From Gracilaria caudata (lineage: Eukaryota; Rhodophyta; Florideophyceae; Gracilariales; Gracilariaceae), in the NCBI GenBank assembly GCA_030374735.1, contig JASCIV010000794.1, positions 1 through 12,191 of the forward strand: 12,191 nt of DNA. The letters are read 5' to 3'. The notes beneath the pieces were generated by a model that saw only the letters and a program-made list of their open reading frames with translations, did not search any database and had not been told where the DNA came from. Shown one piece after another: positions 1-7,157 of the stretch (position 1 is the first letter of the stretch; every line of letters begins with the position of its first letter). The position numbers and the translations under genes are program-made.

Positions 1-257
1 TTCCTCGCCTATCTAGGCTGGTACCCCCTGGCCCTCTATCTTTTGCTGGGGTCATCACCCGCGCTATTTCTACCAAAATGGCGTCATCAGTCACAATGCC
101 ATTTCTCGCTGTTTCCTCGCGACGTGCTCAATGGATGGACGGGACGGGGCAAATGCATGCATGAAGCAGTGGCCGTCATTGGCTGCAATTCACTTCGTAG
201 GTCGCACTATAGTAGTCTTCAAGGGATGAACTTCGTCGCGATGGAGATTGCGATTGC
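1..257. other. Left flank of the transposon, no gene seen
   Basis: No ATG-initiated frame of convincing length or character occurs here, on either strand. The stretch is the original target DNA into which the hAT element inserted; it would have joined directly to the sequence beginning at 3117 before insertion. I see no recognisable family, repeat or RNA gene in it. Because the window begins here, a gene starting further left cannot be excluded. Confidence 0.5.
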
Positions 258-265
258 ATGCAGAG
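258..265. repeat. Target site duplication, left copy
   Basis: ATGCAGAG, identical to 3109-3116 and directly abutting the terminal CAGGG of the transposon. An 8-bp length is the hAT hallmark. Confidence 0.95.
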
Positions 266-284
266 CAGGGCCGTATCCTTGACT
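266..284 (+). repeat. hAT terminal inverted repeat, left
   Basis: CAGGGCCGTATCCTTGACT. It matches the reverse complement of the right end at 15 of 19 positions by eye; mismatches fall at position 6 and positions 12-14. The GACT at its inner edge is part of a short GACT run (281-288), so this end looks as if it gained 8 bp relative to the right end before the first TGACTAC box. Confidence 0.92.
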
Positions 285-287
285 GAC

Positions 288-371
288 TGACTACGACCAA
301 AAACCTCTTGACTTTGACTACCTGACTTCGGTAATGGAGGCAGTAGTCAACAAAAGTAGTCAAAGTAGTCA
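288..371. repeat. Left subterminal array of TGACTAC boxes
   Basis: Five exact copies of the heptamer: TGACTAC at 288-294 and 315-321, and its complement GTAGTCA at 343-349, 356-362 and 365-371. Known hAT elements carry repeated short subterminal motifs bound by the transposase zinc finger, so these are the natural candidates for its binding sites. The two facing orientations within one end are notable. Confidence 0.8.
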
Positions 372-435
372 ATAGCGTCTAGATGAGGCTCTGTGAGGCT
401 CGAACAAGGACAATTTTGTACACAAATCTGTGCGT

Positions 436-452
436 TAACGATAATATCGTTA
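436..452. promoter_or_regulatory. 17-bp palindrome in the transposase leader
   Basis: TAACGATA, a single A, then TATCGTTA form a perfect inverted repeat 123 bp upstream of the transposase ATG, inside the transposon. Its position fits a promoter or dimer-binding operator for the transposase gene, but no known factor site is recognised and the function is inference. Confidence 0.35.
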
Positions 453-574
453 CTGGCCTTTCTGTTTTGACTAATGGCAGTTTGCAGACTACAACAGGCT
501 CGGGCTTCCTTTCGTTATGAGTTTGCCAAAAGCTGTCATGTTCTGCTGTCTCCTTCGTTACAATCGCTCAGAAA

Positions 575-2971
575 ATGCCGAAGCACACAACTGTAACCAA
601 AGCATACAGCTCCGACGAAGAGAGCGACGAACATGAAAAAACAACTACGGCTGGGAGCTCAGTAATGCATCAAAACGCCCAAAAACTGTTGACCAAACAA
701 CGCCAGCAGCAAACACGTAGAAGGCAAAAGAAGAAGCAGACGACGTCTCAGGCGAAGTCGTCAGTATGGAGCACGCATGCAGCTCACATTTCCAAAAATG
801 GATCCAAAGCATACTTTGAGTGCGTCATCTGTAACTTGATTGGCGCTATAAACCAGAACGGTTCCACATCCAACATCATCAAACACTACAAACACAAGCA
901 TGGGCAACTGTACGACAACTTGGAGAGGCTTAACATGTCATTATCGCCAAACAAGGAAATCCAGGCCGAAATATCCGCTGCACAGCAAGACTTCAAGAAG
1001 CAACAAGCAACTTTATCGCTCTCAACCTTCTTCAAGAAAACAACAGATGTCCGGACCGCAGTGCGGCCGGGCAAAACCTGCTTGAGTATTGCTGTCGACG
1101 CAAAATTGTTGCAAACAGTAGGCACTGTTCTCTTTTCGTGTGCTACGGAGTCGTCATTATCACGCATGGGCTCACCTCTCCTACAAGGTCTGATTGACGT
1201 TTGCGGTGGTCGATTACACTTTTCGAGCAAAACACCGCTGGAGTCATACTTAGTGAATACCTATGACGCAGTTTGCGCAATTCTCCGAGTTTCAGTTCAA
1301 GAAGTAATGACCGGATGTTTAACGCTGGATGGTTGGAGCGCCGCCCTCGGAGCCCCAATTCTGGGAATGACGTGGCATTTTGTTGACAAAGATTGGAAGA
1401 TGCGTTGCTTACCAATATCCACGTTAAACATTGGAAACGCATCCAAGAACGGCGAGCAGCTGCGCTCCATCATGGAAGAGATTCTAGATCAAAGTCCTAT
1501 TGTAGGATGTGATGACATTCATGTCTTCTCAGCGACGAGCGACAATGAGCCAGCTACAGCTTTGGCTGTTGATCTCATGACGAACTACGTTGGTTCTGTT
1601 CGTTGCGTGGTGCACACGATTGCACTTGCTGTAAAGGATGCTTTCAAAAGTGGGACGGCATGGGAGAAGATGATGAACCACGTTGATGGAGTAACAACCT
1701 ATTTTAATCAACATCCAAAGGCTTCACAATTGCTCGTACAGAAGCAAAAAGATGACGGCATCACGGACGATCGCATTCAAAAGCTCAAACACGAGATCCC
1801 AACACGATGGCACTCCAAATTAGGGGCTATGCTAACATACTTTTGTCGAATGGACAACATTATGTCCGTCGCAGTAGATCTTAACATTGGCTGTAATGTT
1901 CTTCCGCATTTGACAACAGATCAGAAAGATACGCTGGCCGAATTTATAATCGTCTTGGCTGAGGTGAGGCGTGTGGCACGTCAACTTGAAGCGGACAAGA
2001 AGGTAACGCTGTCCCGTGCTCCTCGCCTGCTACGGGAACTGTATGAAACACTGTCAATCTTAGGTGGACGTATGGTGAATCATGTGCAGCACGGTTTCGT
2101 CAACTTGGAATCAGACGAAACTTCAAGTGTTTCTGAGAGTGCTCTGCCTTGCCGACAAAGCTCAGCAAAAGCTGACAAAGAGAGAGATGAAGTAAGGGCG
2201 GAAAAGTTACTGCAGTATCAAGCGCGGTCACTAGCAGTTTGCTTAGCTGATCGTATTCGGACGAGATTAGGCCACTTATGGGAACGTGTAGATGATTATG
2301 CTGCTAACTGGTCTCCCACTGGAAGCATAGGCACAATGGCAAATAGCTCAGATGATCAGCTGTACACACCACCCCCTTCAATTCGGGAATCTAAGCGTGT
2401 TCTTCTTTTTCACATTGAGTCTATTTTAGATGTCAACGAATGTGGATTGGACTTTCTTGATTGCGACGAAATCGAGAAAGAAGAGTACAAATCTGTACTT
2501 CGCAGCGCGGTGGTTCGGGAAGCTATTGAGTTAGATGGTTCCCTTGCATGTCATCATGACGAGTTGAAAGCAGTTTTTAACTTATTTTATGCAGAGCTGT
2601 TTACAACATTGCAGCAAAAAGGGAGAAGAGAGCCTGCTATCGCGCTACGGTTTTGGAAGTCGGCTAATGAACGAAATGGACTAGTTAGCCCTGTTCCGTT
2701 TAATCGCATTGCAAGAGCTGCACTGTCTGCTCAAGCATCTTCAGCATCAGCTGAACGGCTTTTTAGCGACTTGGGGCGTATTGAAGGTAACCAGAGGCAG
2801 TCTCTGCTGTCAGGGACTCTCGAGATGACCGAAGTTATACGGTCATTTGTTCACGCAGAAATTCAGAACACCTCGCAAACGCAGAACTCACTGTTGCATC
2901 CAAAGGCGTCTGCGTTCCGAAAAACTGTAGTTAGGGTGGCGAGAAAGATATTGGAAGACTCCACTAGATAA
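575..2971 (+). CDS. hAT-family transposase with BED zinc finger
   Basis: Nuclear DDE-type transposase expected to cut the element out and insert it elsewhere. The ATG follows a leader of about 300 bp inside the element, and the frame is open for 798 codons to TAA. A basic N-terminal stretch (residues 48-55, RRRQKKKQ) could be a nuclear localisation signal. A BED-type finger follows: W65, C83-x2-C86, H104 and H109. The catalytic core shows TLDGWSA (D252), TSDNEPA (D323), the CxxH motif C344-H347 with hydrophobic context, and the conserved RW at 411-412. The C-terminal hATC dimerisation region contains RFWK at 692-695 and ASSASAERLFSDLG at 721-734, whose E727 is the expected third acidic residue. 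Length is normal to slightly long for hAT transposases. No frameshift or internal stop is visible, and all expected key residues are present, so the protein is probably functional. I do not assign a subfamily. Confidence 0.96.
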   Translation: MPKHTTVTKAYSSDEESDEHEKTTTAGSSVMHQNAQKLLTKQRQQQTRRRQKKKQTTSQAKSSVWSTHAAHISKNGSKAYFECVICNLIGAINQNGSTSNIIKHYKHKHGQLYDNLERLNMSLSPNKEIQAEISAAQQDFKKQQATLSLSTFFKKTTDVRTAVRPGKTCLSIAVDAKLLQTVGTVLFSCATESSLSRMGSPLLQGLIDVCGGRLHFSSKTPLESYLVNTYDAVCAILRVSVQEVMTGCLTLDGWSAALGAPILGMTWHFVDKDWKMRCLPISTLNIGNASKNGEQLRSIMEEILDQSPIVGCDDIHVFSATSDNEPATALAVDLMTNYVGSVRCVVHTIALAVKDAFKSGTAWEKMMNHVDGVTTYFNQHPKASQLLVQKQKDDGITDDRIQKLKHEIPTRWHSKLGAMLTYFCRMDNIMSVAVDLNIGCNVLPHLTTDQKDTLAEFIIVLAEVRRVARQLEADKKVTLSRAPRLLRELYETLSILGGRMVNHVQHGFVNLESDETSSVSESALPCRQSSAKADKERDEVRAEKLLQYQARSLAVCLADRIRTRLGHLWERVDDYAANWSPTGSIGTMANSSDDQLYTPPPSIRESKRVLLFHIESILDVNECGLDFLDCDEIEKEEYKSVLRSAVVREAIELDGSLACHHDELKAVFNLFYAELFTTLQQKGRREPAIALRFWKSANERNGLVSPVPFNRIARAALSAQASSASAERLFSDLGRIEGNQRQSLLSGTLEMTEVIRSFVHAEIQNTSQTQNSLLHPKASAFRKTVVRVARKILEDSTR

Positions 2972-3010
2972 AAGGAGTAACTGGTTTTGCGTGTTGTCCT
3001 TTGTTTACTG

Positions 3011-3094
3011 TGACTACTTTAGTGACTACTTCATCAATGACTTTCATGAATTGGCTTGACTATTTGACTTCGAACCGCGCGAGAAAAGTAGTCA
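3011..3094. repeat. Right subterminal array of TGACTAC boxes
   Basis: Exact copies at 3011-3017 and 3023-3029 on the plus strand and GTAGTCA at 3088-3094, plus near matches such as TGACTAT at 3057-3063. The motif is the same as at the left end, but there are fewer exact copies, giving asymmetric ends. This is consistent with transposase binding sites. Confidence 0.78.
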
Positions 3095-3108
3095 GAAATA
3101 CGCCCCTG
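3090..3108 (-). repeat. hAT terminal inverted repeat, right
   Basis: Read on the minus strand from 3108 it is CAGGGGCGTATTTCTGACT, pairing with the left end. Its inner edge merges with a TGACTAC box (3088-3094 as GTAGTCA on the plus strand). Confidence 0.92.
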
Positions 3109-3116
3109 ATGCAGAG
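3109..3116. repeat. Target site duplication, right copy
   Basis: ATGCAGAG, identical to 258-265 and directly following the terminal CCCTG of the transposon. Confidence 0.95.
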
Positions 3117-3997
3117 AGTTTGTGAGCTTGTTTCCAGCGCCAAAGGCAAGCGCCGAAATAGACAGCACACGCAATTGCTACGAGCTACATGAGGACCGAA
3201 AATTGACGAAGTCCATCCATCCATGGACCTGTAGGGATTAAAAAGAAATGTTACCGGTAACGACAGGGTATCTAACCAAGATTGAGGGTATTCAAAGCAT
3301 AATATAGCTTGCTTTTAAATTACGGTAACGCCAGACGGCAAGCAACGCAATAACACGACGACCATGGGTCCAATGATGTTTAGCATACGGGGGTCAGCAT
3401 GATACAGAGCTGTAATCACGACTTTGTCGTCCTGAGCTATGTGTAGAGAAGATAGACAGCTCACCAACGCATCGGCCAGTGGCGTAGGCAAGCGTTTCTC
3501 TTGCAAAGATAGAACCTTGTGACTTTTCGCATACACGTGCAAGAAATTCCCACCGTCTCGAGTGCATCCCTCTGAAAGTCAGGTTTCTCCCTCATTACTC
3601 GTCAGGGCCCCCATATCTCAAGCAGGCACAGTCCCAGTGCATGATACCTGATTGATTTTCTCTAAGAAACCATCAAGACACTTTCCAAGTGCGTCTGCTT
3701 CGGAGATTTTTTGAGATGTTTCAGGTATGAGGATAGATGGGGTATGCTCATGCCCAAAATTATCTTTTGAAACCCTTTTCCAGTAACTGCTCACGAGTAC
3801 TGTAACAATGTCATTCTTTTGAAATCCTTTTGGATAACGCAACCTGGGTCTGTAGAGCAGGTACTACCTTACCTTACCTTCGAAGGTATATACACACTTC
3901 TCCAACTCATGGAGTTTCAAAAAGCTTGCACTCGCTTTAATTTCGTTTCCATACTAAGCGGTGTCCTCTATGGCAACCTGATAGACGGTGAGCAAAA
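3117..3997. other. Right flank of the transposon, no secure gene
   Basis: The stretch holds no ATG-initiated frame of convincing length. On the minus strand two open stretches, about 3860-3618 and 3572-3315, read like protein, the second ending in a hydrophobic run before its stop, but neither has an ATG at its head and I could not join them in phase with ordinary splice sites. They could be remnants of a decayed gene, or terminal exons. A 12-bp perfect palindrome GTTACCGGTAAC lies at 3250-3261 and a small inverted repeat GTCCAT/ATGGAC at 3211-3228; both may be chance. Confidence 0.4.
3315..3860 (-). pseudogene. Possible degenerate or split coding remnant
   Basis: Reading the minus strand, about 80 codons are open from near 3857 to 3618 and about 85 from near 3572 to 3315. 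The first is rich in charged residues, the second ends with a hydrophobic stretch and stop (residues like MVVVLLRCLP). Between them lies AATCAG/GTATCA and, later, CTGACTTTCAG, which together look like a donor, branch point and acceptor of an intron of roughly 77 nt. However, splicing there puts the second frame out of phase. A tract resembling an acceptor (CTCTACAG) precedes the first stretch. The region sits just downstream of the membrane protein gene on the same strand, so it could be that gene's old 3' part. Weak evidence. Confidence 0.2.
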
Positions 3998-5056
3998 CTA
4001 CAGTTGCACGAGTTCAAGATCTTCAGATAGCCCCACCCTCAATTCCCGCATGGAATCAATGTCCGACTTGAACACTCTGCGGGCCCAAAAGAATGGATTG
4101 CTCAAATCAGCACTCGATACTTTGCGATATACTAAACCCAAAGTCACGGCGAAGATGAGAATCGACGACCAAGTACCAATTACAAACCCCAAAACAATGT
4201 TCGGCACCTCCGTCCCCTCCACTTCGCCAACCTTGAACGTGCAGTTCGTCCGATACGTGTTCGTGAACAGCATTCTTCTCACATGCAATTCCTCCCTTTC
4301 CTGACCCTTTTCTCGAAGGTCAAGATACCGATCCATAGTACTATTAATCAAAGGTCGCACGTCAACAGAAAATCCTGTGACGAAGGAGCTGTATGTTTTC
4401 CTCATTGAGAAGTAATCTCGTTCGCTTATGTACAACAAACCTGCATCAAACTCATGCCAGACACACCGCTCAATCTCTGAGGAGATACCGTCATCCTCAA
4501 AATCGTCTTCCTGCTCCCCTGATTCGTTCGTAAAGCTCGTCGTCCTGCAGCTACTGATCCCTCGCGAGGTTGATCTGTTCACTCGTTCGTTGTTTTCGTA
4601 CCAGTAAAACTGTTTTTCCTCACAGGAAATATCCAGTGTTTCAAGGCTGATGTTTCCCAGCTTCTGCCCGAAGTTTTTGCCAGACGCCTTTAAGCACTTG
4701 ATCGAAATGAGCTCAGCTCTCAAATCCCGATCAACCAATTGATCCCCAATAGAACGCTGTTGTGTAATAGGAACCATGGATAGACACTCTTCAACTGTGT
4801 TGATGTCCATAAAAGCAGTCTGGGACAAGGAGGAAGCGAATATTTCCAACCCGATGAATGAGAGTAAGATCGTGAGCGATATGAACTTCAATCGGCGACG
4901 ATGGCGGTGAAGCAATACACCTCGCTTCGAGTGAAGACTGCGATTCTCAACTATGCCGTTCAGTGTCTTCGCCGTCCATAATAAACCAAGCTCTGCAACG
5001 ATAAAAGAAAATGTGATTATGAGACTCACATGTTGTGCTCGGAGTGGAATGAACAT
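3998..5056 (-). CDS. Three-pass membrane protein with large cysteine- and sequon-rich loop, family unknown
   Basis: A 352-aa frame with a true ATG. Hydrophobic segments lie at about residues 11-28, 58-76 and 285-309. The loop between the first two is strongly basic (KRGVLLHRHRRRLK, 44-57), and the tail after the third begins RK, so the positive-inside rule puts both in the cytosol and the N-terminus outside. The 78-284 loop would then be lumenal or extracellular. It carries six cysteines (91, 121, 145, 170, 198, 272), an even number suited to disulfides, and five N-glycosylation sequons (N135, N160, N177, N238, N271), which supports that topology. An acidic run is at 181-189. I recognise no domain; the layout suggests a surface receptor-like or structural membrane protein but this is not evidence of function. 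It is the first of three minus-strand secretory-pathway genes. The stop is followed by untranslated sequence with several in-frame stops. Confidence 0.75.
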   Translation of the reverse strand: MFIPLRAQHVSLIITFSFIVAELGLLWTAKTLNGIVENRSLHSKRGVLLHRHRRRLKFISLTILLSFIGLEIFASSLSQTAFMDINTVEECLSMVPITQQRSIGDQLVDRDLRAELISIKCLKASGKNFGQKLGNISLETLDISCEEKQFYWYENNERVNRSTSRGISSCRTTSFTNESGEQEDDFEDDGISSEIERCVWHEFDAGLLYISERDYFSMRKTYSSFVTGFSVDVRPLINSTMDRYLDLREKGQEREELHVRRMLFTNTYRTNCTFKVGEVEGTEVPNIVLGFVIGTWSSILIFAVTLGLVYRKVSSADLSNPFFWARRVFKSDIDSMRELRVGLSEDLELVQL

Positions 5057-6071
5057 CTTGAAGCAGCCACAGAGTTGGATTGAAACGAGAGTGTGAGCTC
5101 GAGAGGATTTTCGTGTATCCGGACTTTATTTGCGTTTGTTCGAAAACACGATTTGGCCGCAAACGAGTTGTCGGCAACGCGTTTTCTCAACTGACTGCCG
5201 CAGTGACAACAAGACGAAGTACACGAATCTCGTATAATATATCCAGTGAGGGAACCCAAGTCTTCCAACGGAAGAAAATAGTTTCGAACAAGCAATATTT
5301 TAGAGCCATAGAGCAGCTCGGCTCCGCATATACATGTTCAGATTTTAGACATATGCCGTTTTGATAGATTTGCAAGATTTATATCCTGATGTAAAGCAAC
5401 GAGTGAGTTTTTGACGACAACCACAGATCAGATACAGATGAGAAGAGTTACAAGTCAAACAGATTATCTGCAAGAGCAGTACGAAGCAAAACGTCTGCTG
5501 CGAAGCAAGATGAGGTGAACCTTGATCGAAAGGAACAAGCTCTACGAGCAGGGTTGGAGATCGAGAGAAGAGTAGTAGCCTAAGTAGCTATCGTCCCAAA
5601 GTCAGAAAGCAGTCACGATGACTCTGAAAGTGAGCGTCATTTGTACACACTTGTAGAGATGATCATTGTTCGATTTTGAGCGTTCTTAGATATGGCTTCG
5701 AAGTCCATAATGGTCTACCCTCCACAGACGCACATTCTCGGACCTGGGATGAGATGTCTGAATAGAGGTAACTCTTGTATCTGTCACAAAAATCGGTCCT
5801 GTGCCCAGTTTGAGTTTGATGTTCGTCATTCCGGTATGTTTTTCTGTGTTTCAGTACTGCAAATTTGCGCTCAGGCTCCGGCGTAAAAGAAATATGTGGG
5901 AAAGCATATCAGAAATGCTTGGTGAGTGCAGCGCTTATTGTCTTTGCAGAAGCGAAAAAGGTACTATGAACAAACCAGCGACCATGCCATGCCCTATTCG
6001 TTTACTGCATCAATTTAAATGTGTTCTGCATAGATTCAAAGCAATTGATCAAGGAGAACCATCTAAAGCAT
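5057..6071. other. Intergenic stretch with a decayed-looking reading frame
   Basis: This is the upstream side of the membrane protein gene and the downstream side of the small secreted protein gene. No convincing gene is seen. On the plus strand, 5407-5583 is open for about 58 codons without an ATG. It reads as a charged, helix-prone peptide (for example NLDRKEQALRAGLEIERRVV) and ends at TAA, so it may be a fragment of an old gene. A 64-codon ATG frame at 5692-5886 has no distinguishing property beyond several cysteines, and I treat it as chance. Confidence 0.4.
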
Positions 6072-6560
6072 TCACGCTACCTGGCAGCACCTAAAGAACC
6101 GGCCCCTGAGGCGAATTATTTCACTACCAGAATCACACCCGTTATTAGTAGGGCCAAACCCGCGAAACGTCGAATTCAGCTGGGAGTTACTACGCACTTC
6201 GTTATTCGTATCCTTGGCTTTAGAATCATAAGACGGCGTCAGTAAGTGGCAAACAAGTTCCTCGTTCCATGAAGCCCGTGAAACAGTCTCTGTATTCCCG
6301 TCCGCATTCATATTCATCGCGTTAACTCGGTGTATATCAGACCCATCGAATTTCCAAACCTTCTGCGCTGTGAACGATTTACCCCGCATTTCGTCAATAT
6401 GCACAACAAAACGATGACCCTGGGGGAGAAAAGGGCAGCGGATTTGGTGGCCGCTCTCAATCAGGCACAGCCCGTTCTTCCCGCTACACATTGCCAGTTC
6501 CCCAGCCGCGATGCAGAAACAAAGAGTCATCAAAAGGGAAAACAGGAAGCGGCGGTCCAT
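6072..6560 (-). CDS. Small secreted cysteine-containing protein, family unknown
   Basis: I start at the ATG at 6560 (162 aa). The frame is open further upstream, but only non-ATG codons occur there, and the 6560 start places a clean signal peptide at the N-terminus: basic MDRR, then a hydrophobic core (FLFSLLMTLCFCIAA), with a likely cleavage near residues 19-21. The mature part has seven cysteines (25, 32, 42, 104, 142, 158, 159), the last two adjacent, and one sequon at N129. No transmembrane segment follows, so the product should be secreted or lumenal. The C-terminal end is basic (RLRGRFFRCC). I recognise no family and no catalytic motif. It lies on the same strand as its neighbours on both sides but about 1 kb and 1.9 kb away, so it has its own promoter. 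Moderate confidence, because length is short. Confidence 0.6.
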   Translation of the reverse strand: MDRRFLFSLLMTLCFCIAAGELAMCSGKNGLCLIESGHQIRCPFLPQGHRFVVHIDEMRGKSFTAQKVWKFDGSDIHRVNAMNMNADGNTETVSRASWNEELVCHLLTPSYDSKAKDTNNEVRSNSQLNSTFRGFGPTNNGCDSGSEIIRLRGRFFRCCQVA

Positions 6561-6768
6561 GGCAGTTGACTTTTTGCACGAGAGAAATTGTGAGAAAAAG
6601 TTTCCAAAGAAAACGAGAGCAGTGATGCAAGCAGAGAAGCGATACAATCGTTCCAATGTTGAAATGGATAAAGAAAAGCGGACACTGACCGAGGAGGCGA
6701 ATGGCAGCTTGTATTCAGACCTTCATGATGTTTCCCATCGATTTATAGCAACGCGCTTTGCGCTTTCC

Positions 6769-7104
6769 CAAGGCGAGGCTCAAGGCAGAACCATTCAGGA
6801 GCTATCAGACGTCTCTTTCTGCAAGAAATCGTCCGACGCATGCCGTGCATTGAATGCAGAGACCAAAGATGTTCGTGTACAGACGACTCAATTAAGTTTA
6901 TAGAACATGGCATCAGATGTTGCTTGCGCAAATGCGCAAGGCGAGGCTTGCGGCAGAATCATTCAGGAGCTACCACACGTCTCTTTCTGAAAGACTTTGT
7001 CCTACGCATGCCGTGCATTAAATGCAGAGAAAAAAGATGTTCGTGTACAGACGACTCAATTAAGTTTATAGAACATGGCATCGGATGTTGCTTGCGCAAA
7101 TATG
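6769..7104 (+). repeat. Tandem duplication, two copies of 168 bp
   Basis: Copy one is 6769-6936 and copy two 6937-7104. They align without gaps, with about 17 mismatches by eye (near 90% identity). The second half of the unit, from the shared ATGCCGTGCATT on, is the better conserved. The period is an exact multiple of three, so frames stay in register across the junction. No third copy follows at 7105. It is a head-to-tail duplication of moderate age. Confidence 0.92.
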
Positions 7105-7157
7105 TTCTTCAAAGCCGTCTCGAGGGATCCAATCAGATTTGGCTGAACAGTAAATGA
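6840..7157 (+). CDS. Doubtful ORF encoding two cysteine-rich repeats
   Basis: A 105-aa ATG frame runs through both copies of the tandem duplication, so the peptide contains the same block twice, beginning MPCIECRDQRCSC at residue 1 and MPCIKCREKRCSC at residue 57. Each block has the pattern C-x2-C-x4-C-x-C followed by a CC pair about 17 residues later. That pattern could bind metal. Against it: nearly all nucleotide differences between copies in this frame change the amino acid, as expected without purifying selection, and there is no signal peptide or family match I know. The stop overlaps the next ATG (7154), which I take as coincidence. An alternative frame, 6625-6903, covers the first copy. 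Confidence 0.2.
   Translation: MPCIECRDQRCSCTDDSIKFIEHGIRCCLRKCARRGLRQNHSGATTRLFLKDFVLRMPCIKCREKRCSCTDDSIKFIEHGIGCCLRKYVLQSRLEGSNQIWLNSK

Larger units (their letters stand above)
258..3116 (+). mobile_element. Complete hAT-family DNA transposon with its 8-bp target site duplication
   Basis: The element proper spans 266-3108 (2843 bp). It is bounded by a perfect 8-bp direct repeat, ATGCAGAG, at 258-265 and 3109-3116, which is the target duplication length typical of hAT elements. The ends are inverted: CAGGGCCGTATCCTTGACT at the left and, on the opposite strand, CAGGGGCGTATTTCTGACT at the right, 15 of 19 matching by eye. Inside lies one uninterrupted hAT transposase on the plus strand. Both subterminal regions carry several copies of TGACTAC. 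The identical target repeats and unbroken reading frame suggest a fairly recent, possibly autonomous copy; whether it still moves is not known from sequence. It interrupts no gene that I can recognise in the flanks. Confidence 0.96.

Noticed and set aside
385..410. B-box-like GTTCGAGCC on the minus strand
   Set aside because: No matching T-stem, A box or cloverleaf around it, and it lies within the transposon leader.
3250..3261. 12-bp palindrome GTTACCGGTAAC
   Set aside because: Isolated, with no nearby gene start to give it a role; a chance palindrome of this length is plausible.
3819..4304. 161-codon plus-strand open frame
   Set aside because: It begins with TTG, lies antisense to the membrane protein gene, and lacks any domain; a shadow of that gene.
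6561..6656. Upstream extension of the small secreted protein to 194 residues
   Set aside because: The extended start is TTG and would bury the clear signal peptide that begins at the ATG at 6560.
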